A stretch of DNA of 64,000 nt from Bifidobacterium animalis subsp. animalis ATCC 25527 (GCF_000260715.1 NC_017834.1:806001-870000); one strand, 5' to 3'; positions 28,827 to 37,579 are shown, numbered from the stretch's first letter. Translations and numbers: made by a program. The notes: generated from the sequence alone by a model not told the origin.

Positions 28827-29615
28827 TCACCTGCCGCGCATAGCGCGACGGCTCACCTTGTGCGTCTTCATCGGGTCCATGCCCTTGGGAATGCCCATGC
28901 CGCTACGGCGCTGCAGTGTATGCAAGCGGTCGTTCAGTGTGATGAGCTGCGGTTTGGAGAGTGCGAAACGATGGCGCGGACGAAGCTTGCGCATGATCGG
29001 ATTGGTGTAGTTGTTCGGCACGTACGTCTTCTTCTTGAGCACCGTATTGCGCAGATCCTTGAGACGAACCTGCTTGGGGCCGTCTCCCACGCAGATGCGG
29101 TAGACGGGAATATGCGAACCCGCCGTCACGCCTTTGATCTGCTTCTCCTGACGGTCCATCGCCTGCATCACGCGACCGTAATTGCCTTCGCCGATCAGGT
29201 AGATGCCCTGATACCCGGTGCCGCGCCACACTGCGTCACGGGTACGCGGGTCGACCCACACCGGTTCCTGCGGGAAATCGAATCCGGCGCGCTTCATGTT
29301 GCCGAGAATGCTGATCGCGGCACCGGACTTGCCTTCCATCTGCTTGTACCCGACATTGTTGGCACGGCGGGTGAGCACGATCGTGAACAGCAGCAGGCCA
29401 ATCATCACGGCGAGAATCATCAGCGTGATCCACGAGACCCAACCCCAATGGAACACGATGCCGCAGATGATACCCACGACAATCGGGGCGGCGAACACTG
29501 CGCCAGTGATCCATGGCAGCGCCTTGTCCTCGGCTGCCGTGAACTTGTAGATCGTGGCGATCTGCTTGAACATTCCGCGTTTCTTTGGCTTCTCAGACTT
29601 CTCTTGCTGCGCCAT
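28827..29615 (-). CDS. DUF4191 domain-containing membrane protein
   Basis: A 262-residue actinobacterial protein of the DUF4191 family. A basic N-terminus (KPKKRG) precedes two adjacent membrane helices at about residues 35-80 (ITGAVFAAPIVVGIICGIVF and a second one). A cytosolic domain follows with LTRRANNVGYKQMEGKSG and GYQGIYLIGEGNYGRV, and a basic C-terminal tail. The ATG at 29615 has AGAGAGGG upstream at good spacing. The function of the family is not known. In many actinobacteria it sits near lipoate and glutamine synthetase genes; here glnA is directly downstream and lipoamide dehydrogenase is upstream. Confidence 0.85.
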   Translation of the reverse strand: MAQQEKSEKPKKRGMFKQIATIYKFTAAEDKALPWITGAVFAAPIVVGIICGIVFHWGWVSWITLMILAVMIGLLLFTIVLTRRANNVGYKQMEGKSGAAISILGNMKRAGFDFPQEPVWVDPRTRDAVWRGTGYQGIYLIGEGNYGRVMQAMDRQEKQIKGVTAGSHIPVYRICVGDGPKQVRLKDLRNTVLKKKTYVPNNYTNPIMRKLRPRHRFALSKPQLITLNDRLHTLQRRSGMGIPKGMDPMKTHKVSRRAMRGR

Positions 29616-29713
29616 GTATCCCTCTCTAGCTTGTTTCAACACGAATACGGGCAATGTATTTACTGTATCAGCATGCGCTGTCCCAATGTGACGGTTGCGT
29701 ATCCGGCAACGGG

Positions 29714-31195
29714 TCAGCGGGTATGCAATGGTCGGCCATCGGCCTTGAGCAGCGTTTCCCCGAGCATCTCGCTGAAGGTCGGGTGCGGGTGAATATTACG
29801 CGCGGCAGCGCTCAATGGGACATGGTTGCCTATGATCTGCTGTGTCTCGGCAATCAGATCGCTGGCGTCGGGGGAGACGATGTGCACGCCGAGCACATGG
29901 ACGTCATCCGATTGATCCGCAGACTTTCTTCCGCTCACCACCGACACCGAACCGGAGGCTCCGCTCATCAGCATGCGGGCGTTTGCCATGACCGGAATGA
30001 GTGTCTCACTGACATCGGCAAATCTGGGGTCAGCCTTGGCTTCGCGCAGCGTGTAGCCGACGGAGGCGAATTCCGGGTTCGAGAACACAACGGTGGGGAT
30101 CGTATGCTCGTTTACCGGGGAAGGGTCGAGCCCGGCAATCGATTCGGCCACCACATAACCTTGTTGATATGCACGGTGTGCCAGTTGGTGCCCTGGGGTG
30201 ATGTCGCCCAACGCCCACACATGCTCTCGGCTGGTGCGGCCGTAGGCATCCGTTTGCACCAAACCGTTCTCGTCGAGCTCGATTGATGCCTTCTCGAACC
30301 ATGCGCCGTCGGTGTTCGGCACACGCCCGATGGCTGCGAGCACCCACTCGGCGAATACCTCTTGCCCATTGCCGTCAGCGTCCATGTAATGCACGGTGGC
30401 CCCCAGATTCTCCCCGGTGTCGACTGCCGTGATGGTGGCCTTTGTGACAATCGTGATGCCCTGCCGTTTCAGCTCGCGCATCAGCACTTTCGCCGCGCGC
30501 CTGTCGGAGCGAGAGAGCACGATGCCGCCGCGCATGATGAGTGTGACGTCTGCTCCTGCGGAATTCCACATCGTCGCGAATTCAAGCGCCGTGGCCCCCG
30601 AACCGATCACCACGGCGCTGTGTGGGAAGGAGTTGAGCGCCAATGCGGCCGTCGAGTCGATGAGTGCATGGTTGAATGGTGCCACGTCGAGTGGTTTTGG
30701 CCGGGAGCCGGTGGCGATCACCACATCGCCTGCGGTGACGTCGAGAGATTGCTCACCGTCTTCGAAATCACCGCCCGCGTTGCGCCCACGGACGGTCTTC
30801 TCACCCTGCGCCGGCACCACACGCACATGGCCGTCCTCTTCGATTGAGGCGATGCCCTGCACCATATGCACGCCACGGAAGGTGAGCAGCCCGAGCAATC
30901 CCCCACGCATCGTCGACACCGTGTCGTCGCGGAATGCACATAGTTTGCCAAAGTCGATTTCCTGCAGTTGGCAGTCTATGCCGATCTGTTCGCCGCGATG
31001 TATCGTGTCAATGGTGCGCGCTGCCGTGATGAGTGCCTTCGACGGAATGCACCCGCGGTTAAGGCATGTGCCGCCCACCACATCGTCGCGTTCCACCAAC
31101 AGCACTGATTTGCCTAGTTCCGCCGAGCGCAGCGCCACTGTGTAGCCGCCGGGGCCTGCGCCGATAATCACCACGTCGTAATGTTCACTCGTCAT
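29714..31195 (-). CDS. lpd: Dihydrolipoyl dehydrogenase
   Basis: A 493-residue FAD- and NAD-dependent disulfide oxidoreductase. It has the FAD-binding start VVIIGAGPGGYTVALRSAE, the redox-active cysteines C44 and C49 in GGTCLNRGCIPSK, an NAD-binding segment with VVIGSGATALEFATMW, and the second FAD motif WALGDITPG. The C-terminal active-site region HPHPTFSEMLGE carries the His-Glu pair. It can reoxidise dihydrolipoamide of 2-oxoacid dehydrogenases or the glycine cleavage system, but no E1, E2 or H-protein gene lies nearby. The ATG at 31195 is set by the FAD motif. The longer frame upstream is non-coding. Confidence 0.93.
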   Translation of the reverse strand: MTSEHYDVVIIGAGPGGYTVALRSAELGKSVLLVERDDVVGGTCLNRGCIPSKALITAARTIDTIHRGEQIGIDCQLQEIDFGKLCAFRDDTVSTMRGGLLGLLTFRGVHMVQGIASIEEDGHVRVVPAQGEKTVRGRNAGGDFEDGEQSLDVTAGDVVIATGSRPKPLDVAPFNHALIDSTAALALNSFPHSAVVIGSGATALEFATMWNSAGADVTLIMRGGIVLSRSDRRAAKVLMRELKRQGITIVTKATITAVDTGENLGATVHYMDADGNGQEVFAEWVLAAIGRVPNTDGAWFEKASIELDENGLVQTDAYGRTSREHVWALGDITPGHQLAHRAYQQGYVVAESIAGLDPSPVNEHTIPTVVFSNPEFASVGYTLREAKADPRFADVSETLIPVMANARMLMSGASGSVSVVSGRKSADQSDDVHVLGVHIVSPDASDLIAETQQIIGNHVPLSAAARNIHPHPTFSEMLGETLLKADGRPLHTR

Positions 31196-31362
31196 ACGCT
31201 TCGTTCCTGTTTCGTTTGTTCCCATACACGGCGACATTGGCCGTCGTGCACGCTGCATACAGATTACTCGCCCAGCCCGCATGCCACAAGAGTGCAACCG
31301 GTGTTTTGGAGGACCTCCTCGGAAAATACTTTCCGTAGGCATGGGCAAGGCTGGTCGTAATG

Positions 31363-31393
31363 AAGGAGGGGAACGCAATGCGTTCCCCTCCTT
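31363..31393 (-). terminator. Terminator hairpin after the DUF3043 gene
   Basis: A perfect inverted repeat with 15-bp arms and a single-base centre (31363-31377 and 31379-31393), 22 bases beyond the DUF3043 stop on the minus strand. Its position lets it insulate lpd from the upstream gene. Confidence 0.78.
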
Positions 31394-31415
31394 GTATGTC
31401 TCGGATTGGGTGCGA

Positions 31416-32024
31416 CTACTCCGGGAAATGCCCGCGCTTGGCATAGCGTGGTTTGGGCAGGCGCCAGCGGCGGAACTGGATGGAACGGCTCCACGCATAG
31501 GATCCGGTGCGCATGCCGCGCGCCACCGACTGCTCTCCGTACTTGGCGATGAGCAGTTTCTTGAGCTTGCGCCACATCACCACCTCGTCGATGACGATGG
31601 CGAACAGGTACAGGTACAGCAATGTCATGATGATGATCGACACGAGCGGTGACGGGAAGAGCACGGTGAAGATGACCGAGGCGACGAGCATGACCAATGC
31701 GACGGGAATGAAGTATTCGCCGATGTTGAAGCGCGCATCGATGTAGTCGCGCGTGTATACGCGCCATGGCAGGCGTTCGGCCTTCGGCATGTTGTTGAGG
31801 TCGCCGGTACGCATCGCCTCGTACTCGCGGTTTTCACGCTCGCGCAGCTTTTGTTTGGCGAGCTTGCGCTGCTCCTTGGTGTTCTCGGGAACCAATGGGC
31901 GCAGATTTCTTGCCTCGGCATCCTTGCGCTTGGGGGTGGGGCGTCCCTTGCCCACGGTCGGCTCCGCAGGAGCCTGAGCCGCGTCCTGCTTGCTTTCCGT
32001 CTCTTTCTTCTTGAACAAAGCCAT
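31416..32024 (-). CDS. DUF3043 domain-containing membrane protein
   Basis: A 202-residue actinobacterial DUF3043 protein. The first 90 residues are charged and probably cytosolic (GKGRPTPKRKDAEARNLRP and a Lys/Arg/Glu-rich helix, then LPWRVYTRDYIDARFNIGEY). Two adjacent membrane helices span about residues 105-145. The C-terminus is basic (SRSIQFRRWRLPKPRY). All are typical of the family, whose function is unknown. The ATG at 32024 is divergent from the M20 dipeptidase gene, with about 110 bases between the two starts. Confidence 0.9.
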   Translation of the reverse strand: MALFKKKETESKQDAAQAPAEPTVGKGRPTPKRKDAEARNLRPLVPENTKEQRKLAKQKLRERENREYEAMRTGDLNNMPKAERLPWRVYTRDYIDARFNIGEYFIPVALVMLVASVIFTVLFPSPLVSIIIMTLLYLYLFAIVIDEVVMWRKLKKLLIAKYGEQSVARGMRTGSYAWSRSIQFRRWRLPKPRYAKRGHFPE

Positions 32025-32134
32025 AATCTGCTAGGGTACGGGCAACTCTCGACGCGAAATCGTGGGGAAAGCCGATTACAATGGCGTTACGGAACCGGAT
32101 TTCACACAATTTGGAATCCTCGGAAAGGACGGAC

Positions 32135-33502
32135 ATGATTTTGACAGCAGATCAGATTCGCGCACGCGTGGACGCCGATTGGCCGCAGATCCTGGGCGTG
32201 GTGGAGGACCGCATCGCATTGCGTCCCATCTCCGCGCATGGCATCAATGGCGAGCATATGCGCAAATCGGCGGAATATGTGGCGACCAAGCTGCGCGAGG
32301 TGGGCGTGGACGCCAAGGCTGTGCAGGCGCGTGACAAGGACGGCAATCCAAGCGCATGGGAAGTGATCGGCTCTCTGGAAGTCAATCCGGACGCCCCGAC
32401 CGTGCTGTTGTACGCCCACCATGACGTGCAGCCTGTGCCCGACGAGAAGGAATGGGATACCGCACCCTTTGAGGCCACGTTGAAAGGTGACAGGCTCTAT
32501 GGGCGTGGCGCCTGCGATGACGCGGGTGGCATCGCGATTCACTACGGGGCGCTCAAGGCGTTGGGCGACCAGCTTGGCGTGAACATCAAGGTGTTCATCG
32601 AAGGTGAGGAGGAGATGGGTTCGGCGAGCTTCATCCCGTTCATCGAAGCACATCACGACGAATTCGACTCAGATGTGATCATCGTCGCCGATTCTGGCAA
32701 CTGGGCGCCGGATGTGCCGTCGCTCACCACGAGTCTGCGCGGCAACGCCACTTGTGATGTGCATGTGAAGGTGCTCGGCCACCCGGTGCATTCGGGCCAG
32801 TATGGAGGCCCGGTGCTCGACGCGAACACACTGGCCTCGATGCTCATCGCGAAGATGTATGACGAGAAGGGTGAACTGGCGATTCCGGGGCTTATGGCGG
32901 GCGAGCCGATCGGCGGCCTGCAGCGCGATCTGGATGAGGCCGACATGCGCGCGGCCGCCGGCGTGGTCGACTCGTTCACGTTGGTGGGCACCGGTTCGCT
33001 GGCGTCACGGTTGTGGACGAAGCCGAGCGCCACGGTGATTGGTTTCGACGCCCATCCGGTCAAGGACTCGTTCAATGTGATCAGCCCCGAGACCACGTTC
33101 CGGGTGAGCCTTCGAGTGGCGCCGCAGCAGGACCCGCATGAGGCCATGGACGCGATGGTGGATTTCTTCGAGAAGAACGCGCCATTCGGCGCCGAGGTGC
33201 ACGTCGAACCGTTGGAGGCCGGCATGGGCTGGGCCATGGATCCGGGCTGCGAGGCCACGCAGGACGCGCTCGCATCGCTCAAGGAGGCTTTCGGCGTCGA
33301 CCCGGTGAACAAGGGTGAGGGTGGCTCCATCCCGTTCATTCCCGAACTGCAGAAGATTTTCCCCGACGCGCAGGTGTTGGTCACCGGCCCGGAGGACCCG
33401 ATCTCGAACGCGCACAGCCCCAACGAATCCGTGAGCGTGTCAGGGTTGAGGAAGGACGTCGTCGCCGAGGCGCTGCTTCTTGATAAACTGGGCAGAGCAT
33501 AA
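32135..33502 (+). CDS. M20-family dipeptidase (metallopeptidase)
   Basis: A 455-residue M20 enzyme. The first metal-binding segment is LLYAHHDVQPVP, with His and the catalytic Asp. The bridging Asp lies in YGRGACDDAGG, and the general base and metal glutamates are in IEGEEEMGS. The dimerisation domain follows (about residues 200-330), then the last metal His region SNAHSPNESVSV. It hydrolyses dipeptides or small N-blocked amino acids in the cytosol; the exact substrate is uncertain. The ATG at 32135 has AAAGGACGG upstream, and the 18 extra in-frame residues before it are unlike the family. Confidence 0.93.
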   Translation: MILTADQIRARVDADWPQILGVVEDRIALRPISAHGINGEHMRKSAEYVATKLREVGVDAKAVQARDKDGNPSAWEVIGSLEVNPDAPTVLLYAHHDVQPVPDEKEWDTAPFEATLKGDRLYGRGACDDAGGIAIHYGALKALGDQLGVNIKVFIEGEEEMGSASFIPFIEAHHDEFDSDVIIVADSGNWAPDVPSLTTSLRGNATCDVHVKVLGHPVHSGQYGGPVLDANTLASMLIAKMYDEKGELAIPGLMAGEPIGGLQRDLDEADMRAAAGVVDSFTLVGTGSLASRLWTKPSATVIGFDAHPVKDSFNVISPETTFRVSLRVAPQQDPHEAMDAMVDFFEKNAPFGAEVHVEPLEAGMGWAMDPGCEATQDALASLKEAFGVDPVNKGEGGSIPFIPELQKIFPDAQVLVTGPEDPISNAHSPNESVSVSGLRKDVVAEALLLDKLGRA

Positions 33503-33538
33503 GTCCATGCCCTGTAGCGGCAAATGAGAGGAGACGCC

Positions 33539-33724
33539 ATGTCGGTCATATCAGCGGTGGTTTCGGTGTTGTTTGCAGCCTCGACGCAGGTCGGGGTGCC
33601 GGTGTGCGCCGACATGGTCTGGTCTTCCCGGGTCGATGTTCTCCCAGCGACCACAGCGACCGCAATGGCCACAATGGCCGCAAGAGAGTGCCCTGCTTGG
33701 ATGCATGCGTTGGGTTGGTGCTGA
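33539..33724 (+). CDS. Possible small ORF (61 residues) before the histidine kinase gene
   Basis: The ATG at 33539 has a strong ribosome-binding site (GAGAGGAG, six to seven bases upstream) and opens 61 codons ending 16 bases before the kinase start. The N-terminus (MSVISAVVSVLFAASTQVGV) looks like a weak signal sequence; the remainder includes an Ala/Thr/Met stretch encoded by a short imperfect 9-base repeat. I find no family resemblance. It may be a real small peptide or a leader, or a chance frame behind a ribosome-binding-like sequence. Evidence is limited to start context and position. Confidence 0.25.
   Translation: MSVISAVVSVLFAASTQVGVPVCADMVWSSRVDVLPATTATAMATMAARECPAWMHALGWC
33648..33683. 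repeat. Four imperfect 9-bp tandem repeats upstream of the histidine kinase
   Basis: The units CGACCACAG, CGACCGCAA, TGGCCACAA and TGGCCGCAA follow one another directly. They lie 57 bases before the kinase start codon and inside the possible small ORF. They could be a regulator site or simply a slipped repeat. Confidence 0.5.
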
Positions 33725-33740
33725 TGCATCTGGTTGCACC

Positions 33741-34862
33741 ATGCTGAAACGCCTGAAGAACATCGCCCACCCATTCCTCGCATTCATCATCGCGGCATTC
33801 TCCTTGGTCTTCGAATGCGATGTCTGGTTGTTCACACCACCAAAACAATGGTGGTTCATCAGTGTGCTCATGCTTGCGCAGGCGCTCGCCATCGGCTGCT
33901 ACTGGTCACCGGTCTGGTGTTCGGTCGCACTGCTTCTGCTCAACGGCGTAGGCGAATACGCCATTCCGGGGTATGCGCAGTTCACATCGTACTTCATGTT
34001 CCTGTCCGTGATACTGATCTGCTACAAGACGTCCAATCGCATCGCTGCGGCACTATGCCTGCTGATGATGTCGTACACCTGCCTAGAAACGATGATCCGA
34101 CCAGGATCGTTCACCGGCTACGGATGCCTGGCATTCTGCATGGTCTATGCCGTGGCGTCGACGGTCGGCCGATACATGGCATGGGAGCAGCGACGAACGG
34201 AGCGCATGCGTGAGAGCGTGATGGTCGAAAGCCGCCTCAGGCAACTCGAGGCGAACCAGTATCTGGCCGCGCATCTGCACGACGCATTGTCTCAGGAGTT
34301 GGCGCTCATCTCGATGGAGACGCAGCTGCACGCCGTCGACAAGAGCGTGCCTGACGAGGAACGCTGGCGGCGCGTGTCCGATTACACGCAGAATGCGCTC
34401 GCGGACCTTCGCGGCATCATCACCCAACTGCGCGACGACGGCGACTTCAAAAAGGATGGCGACGAGCCGGAGAATGTGGTGGCGCTGTTGCGGCGGGAGG
34501 CCGCCGCAGGTGACAAGCTGTTGCATGACCATGGGTTCTCCGGCGAGACCGTGTTGGACTCGGCACAGGATGCAAACATGCATTCGTCGGAACTTGGCGG
34601 CTTGTTGAGCCTCATCTGTCATGAGATCTATACGAACATGCTCAAGCATGCCGAGACCGCACGCCCATACCACGTCTCGATCTCGCTGTCTTCATCGCGC
34701 GTATGCATCCGCTACGCCAATGGTATCGGCGAGCAGTCGGTGGCCGGCGGTGGCAGCGGGTTGCGCTCACTGCAATCGCTCATCACCTCGATGGGCGGCG
34801 ACTTCTCGCATGATGCCCGCGACGGCGAATGGAACGGCACCGTCGAGATCCCGTTGCGGTAA
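33741..34862 (+). CDS. Orphan sensor histidine kinase (NarL/UhpB-type, HisKA_3)
   Basis: A 373-residue kinase. About five membrane helices fill residues 8-140 with no large outside domain, so it probably senses through the membrane part. The dimerisation box LAAHLHDALSQELA carries the phospho-accepting His at residue 180. A HATPase domain follows with the N-box ICHEIYTNMLKHAE and a glycine-rich lid GGGSGLRSL. Such kinases pair with NarL-type response regulators, but none is found in the window. The ATG at 33741 starts directly before the first membrane helix; an upstream in-frame extension (Pro/Gln/Trp repeats) is rejected. It ends just before the convergent lipoprotein pseudogene. Confidence 0.85.
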   Translation: MLKRLKNIAHPFLAFIIAAFSLVFECDVWLFTPPKQWWFISVLMLAQALAIGCYWSPVWCSVALLLLNGVGEYAIPGYAQFTSYFMFLSVILICYKTSNRIAAALCLLMMSYTCLETMIRPGSFTGYGCLAFCMVYAVASTVGRYMAWEQRRTERMRESVMVESRLRQLEANQYLAAHLHDALSQELALISMETQLHAVDKSVPDEERWRRVSDYTQNALADLRGIITQLRDDGDFKKDGDEPENVVALLRREAAAGDKLLHDHGFSGETVLDSAQDANMHSSELGGLLSLICHEIYTNMLKHAETARPYHVSISLSSSRVCIRYANGIGEQSVAGGGSGLRSLQSLITSMGGDFSHDARDGEWNGTVEIPLR

Positions 34863-34880
34863 GGGAGGGAAGTTTGAGAG

Positions 34881-35594
34881 TCACCCGAATGGCTTCCATG
34901 CCTCCAATCTGGTCTGCAGCAGTGGAGATTTGTTCGATGCAAGGCAGGTGAGCACGGCGTTGTCATTCAAATCGAAGTTGAACCAATCGTCAGGCACGCT
35001 ACCTACCTTGGTGTCGTTCCTATATTCCTCGAATTGCTGCCGATACTTGTTGATCGTGTAATCCGTGGGTATTAGATTCCCGCGGTGGAGGCAATCGATC
35101 AGCGCCACCTCCGGATCTCCGTAGAATTCGGGATTGCCCAGCTGGGTTCGATACACCAGGTCGATGGCAGAAACATGCAGGTCCTTGCATTCGTCTATGT
35201 CCTCGTCCAATTTTCCGGCTCTGCGCGTCAGACAGGCCTTCGGAGGAAACGTAGGTGGGCGTGAAATATACTCCGTTGCTCTGGTTCTGCGGTGGCTTGG
35301 TGTACCCCCGCTCCACTAGGCATTGCTTATAGGATTCCCACGCCGTGCGGTATGCCGCATACGGGATCTTCCCATCATATTGCAACGCGGTGCGCAGCAC
35401 TTTCTTCTGAGATTCGCCATACTGTCTATTGTTCAACATTGAGTTGATAAGATCTGTTGTACTACTTGCGAACTTGCCCGTGTCGGCCCCGCCATGGTGT
35501 CGTCGGTCTTGGAGTCGTTCCCCGAGCAGGCTGAGACGCTCAGGACACATACGATGACGGCGATCAAAGATGATATGCTGCGTGTTCTCTTCAT
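34881..35594 (-). pseudogene. Lipoprotein gene with two compensating frameshifts
   Basis: The ATG at 35594, after AAAGGGGC, opens a textbook lipoprotein signal peptide: MKRT, a hydrophobic stretch, and lipobox VSAC followed by SGNDSKTDD. This frame meets a TGA soon after. The coding sequence continues in a second frame (STTDLINSMLNNRQYGESQ through YVSSEGLSDAQSRK) and then returns to the first (LDEDIDECKDLHVSAIDLVYR to the stop at 34881). The switches fit loss of one G in the run of four at 35487-35490 and gain of one A in the run of four at 35211-35214, so the shifts cancel. Repaired, it would be a secreted lipoprotein of about 237 residues of unknown function. It could be a decayed gene or two sequencing errors in short homopolymers. 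Confidence 0.75.
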
Positions 35595-35920
35595 TCATGC
35601 CCCTTTGCAGAACGGAAAACCAAACACGATACGTCAACTATAGCCGATGTTCGGCTTCCCAAGGTGGTAAAGATGTCTATCGCAACGCTTTGATACGTGT
35701 CAGAACAAGCAAATGCCCATCCTAAGTCTCTCCACCATGAAGCACCCGATATGCGTGCCGCAATCTGCGTGTTTTGTTGAGAAACGCCGTGGCTCGTCTC
35801 AGGAGGATGGTGGTGCGCCGAATTCGAAACCACATCAGCAAAACGTGTAGACAGGTTGCGAAACGGAGGCAAACCATATAAGGCTGAAACTAGGCCATAT
35901 CGACGAGGATGTGCGGAAAC
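35595..35920. other. Divergent intergenic region, no gene seen
   Basis: These 326 bases separate the lipoprotein pseudogene from the adaptor-like gene. A TTGCGA/TATAAG pair (35856-35861 and 35877-35882) with a short 15-base spacer is a weak promoter candidate for the rightward gene. No coding sequence, RNA or repeat is visible. Confidence 0.4.
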
Positions 35921-37399
35921 ATGAAGCAGAAGGGGACAAGGCCACGCCGCGAACAGACCCGCGGTCGCCGTACCGCAGTGGTATGGGTGCTGCTCGCCGC
36001 CATCACCGCGGCCGCGCTCACGACAGGGGCATGCGCGCTCTGGCTGCCCGATCGGGCTCCGACGATGCTCGGTATGCCGCATACCGTCGAATCGGCGCCT
36101 GCAAGCTCGCAGGAGTATTCCGGCACGCAACAGGTGAATGTGGTGCCCACCGTCGCGGCCGACCGGCAGCTGCTCGGCAATGCCACCGGAACCGTGACCC
36201 AGAACTGGACGGGCGGCGAGCTGCGCTCCGGGTCCCGCGCCTACCAAGTGAACGACCGCACGGTCGTCGTTCTGCACACCGCAACACCGCTCTACCGCGA
36301 CCTCAAGGTGGGCGACCGCGGCGAGGATGTGCGCTCGCTCAACGACGAACTGTCACGGCTCAGATACGACAGCGTGCCGCAATCCGGTGAGTACAACTGG
36401 AACACCGGCAATGGCTGGCGCCAGCTCATGGTGGACGCCGGAAATTCGGATGGCGCTGGCGAAGACGACATGAATCTGCGGCTGTCGGACACGATGTGGA
36501 TTCCCTCGGATTCGGTGAAGGTGCAGGGATGGAGCGCCACTCAGGGCAGCGCGATGCAGGCGGGAGCGCCGTTGGGCACCGTGCCGGGAGGGCTGGTGAG
36601 ACTGGCGATCCGCGGCGGCAAACCTTCCGATGAAGAGCGCACGCTCACGGTATTCGGCGTAGCCGCCCCGTTGGCGCCCGGTAGCATCGACATCACGAAC
36701 GGCGAACTGCTGCAGCGGATCGCAGCCACCGAAGGCTACCAAGGCAAGAGCGCCGAGGAACGCGCCGCCGGCATGGACGCCCAGCTCACGCTCAACAAGA
36801 CGATCCAGGCCCTACGCGTGCCGGCCGGTTCGGTGTTCGGTATCAATGGGACCTCGGCATGCATCGCCATCGGCACGTTCGACAATCCCCATGTCGTACC
36901 GGTGCGCATCATCACCAGTGAACTCGGCGCGTCGCTGGTGCAGCCGTCGAGTGGTGGAGGCAAGGGGTCGGGGCAGGCTGGCGTGACCTCCCTCAACAAG
37001 GGATTTGACTCGCATTACGACCCGTATGCCACTTATATGGGGCGTATGACACATTGGATTCCCTACCTGTCCATACTCATCGGCGTGGCCATCGGTGCGC
37101 TTGCGGTGCGTGTACGGCGACTGGAATACGCCGCCGCGCTGCATTCGGGGGAGTCGAAGCCGGCGCAGCTGCTCGGCATCTGCACGGAGGTGCTCGTCTG
37201 GGCCGGATTGGGAGCATTGAGCGCATGCGCGTTGATTTGTGCGTATTGTGCGCGCATGGCCATTGGTGACGTTGCATCGGTGATGCTCGCCTCCTGCCGG
37301 GCACCATTGGCCATGTGCTCCGGAACGTTCGTCGGCGCCATCGCCATGGGGATGACAGTGCGCCAATCGCAATTGTTCCGCTTGTTCAAGCGACGCTGA
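35921..37399 (+). CDS. Adaptor-like membrane protein: PG-binding-like domain with a permease-like C-terminus
   Basis: A 492-residue protein with an N-terminal membrane anchor (about residues 20-42). A long extracytoplasmic part contains a peptidoglycan-binding-1-like stretch (LYRDLKVGDRGEDVRSLNDEL) and a beta-rich region, as in actinobacterial MacA/HlyD-type adaptors. The C-terminus has three membrane helices. Between the first and second of these lies RRLEYAAALHSGESKPAQLL, which resembles the cytoplasmic loop of FtsX/MacB permeases. No ATPase gene is adjacent. The start is ATG at 35921 or, less likely, 35909. Function is inferred as part of an export or resistance system and is not proven. 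Confidence 0.6.
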   Translation: MKQKGTRPRREQTRGRRTAVVWVLLAAITAAALTTGACALWLPDRAPTMLGMPHTVESAPASSQEYSGTQQVNVVPTVAADRQLLGNATGTVTQNWTGGELRSGSRAYQVNDRTVVVLHTATPLYRDLKVGDRGEDVRSLNDELSRLRYDSVPQSGEYNWNTGNGWRQLMVDAGNSDGAGEDDMNLRLSDTMWIPSDSVKVQGWSATQGSAMQAGAPLGTVPGGLVRLAIRGGKPSDEERTLTVFGVAAPLAPGSIDITNGELLQRIAATEGYQGKSAEERAAGMDAQLTLNKTIQALRVPAGSVFGINGTSACIAIGTFDNPHVVPVRIITSELGASLVQPSSGGGKGSGQAGVTSLNKGFDSHYDPYATYMGRMTHWIPYLSILIGVAIGALAVRVRRLEYAAALHSGESKPAQLLGICTEVLVWAGLGALSACALICAYCARMAIGDVASVMLASCRAPLAMCSGTFVGAIAMGMTVRQSQLFRLFKRR

Positions 37400-37487
37400 A
37401 TGAGATGACGATAGTCGCACCCACGCTGTGCGCCCACATTGTGAGGGAACGTGCGTCGCCGGTCAGCGGGATGCATTAGACTCGGCA

Positions 37488-37579
37488 TCGACACGGGAGC
37501 TGGTGCAAAGCACCGGCTGAGAGAGGATAACCTCGACCGATTGAACGTGAATCCGGGCAATGCCGGCGCACGGACGTCG
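37488..37579 (+). promoter_or_regulatory. TPP riboswitch upstream of ykoE
   Basis: The aptamer shows GGGAGC (37495-37500), a closed GGTGC-AAAG-CACC stem, and the invariant CTGAGA at 37517-37522. GACC, GAAC at 37543-37546, a second stem CCGGGC-AA-TGCCGG, and a divergent 3' element GCACGGA follow. CGAC and GTCG at the ends can form P1. The start codon of ykoE is 50 bases further on. The 3' half departs from the usual GCGTAGGGA consensus, but the arrangement is clear. Confidence 0.85.

Noticed and set aside
33573..33740. N-terminal extension of the histidine kinase with Pro/Gln/Trp repeats
   Set aside because: It arises from the 9-base direct repeats, has no ribosome-binding site, and precedes a normal start right before the first membrane helix.
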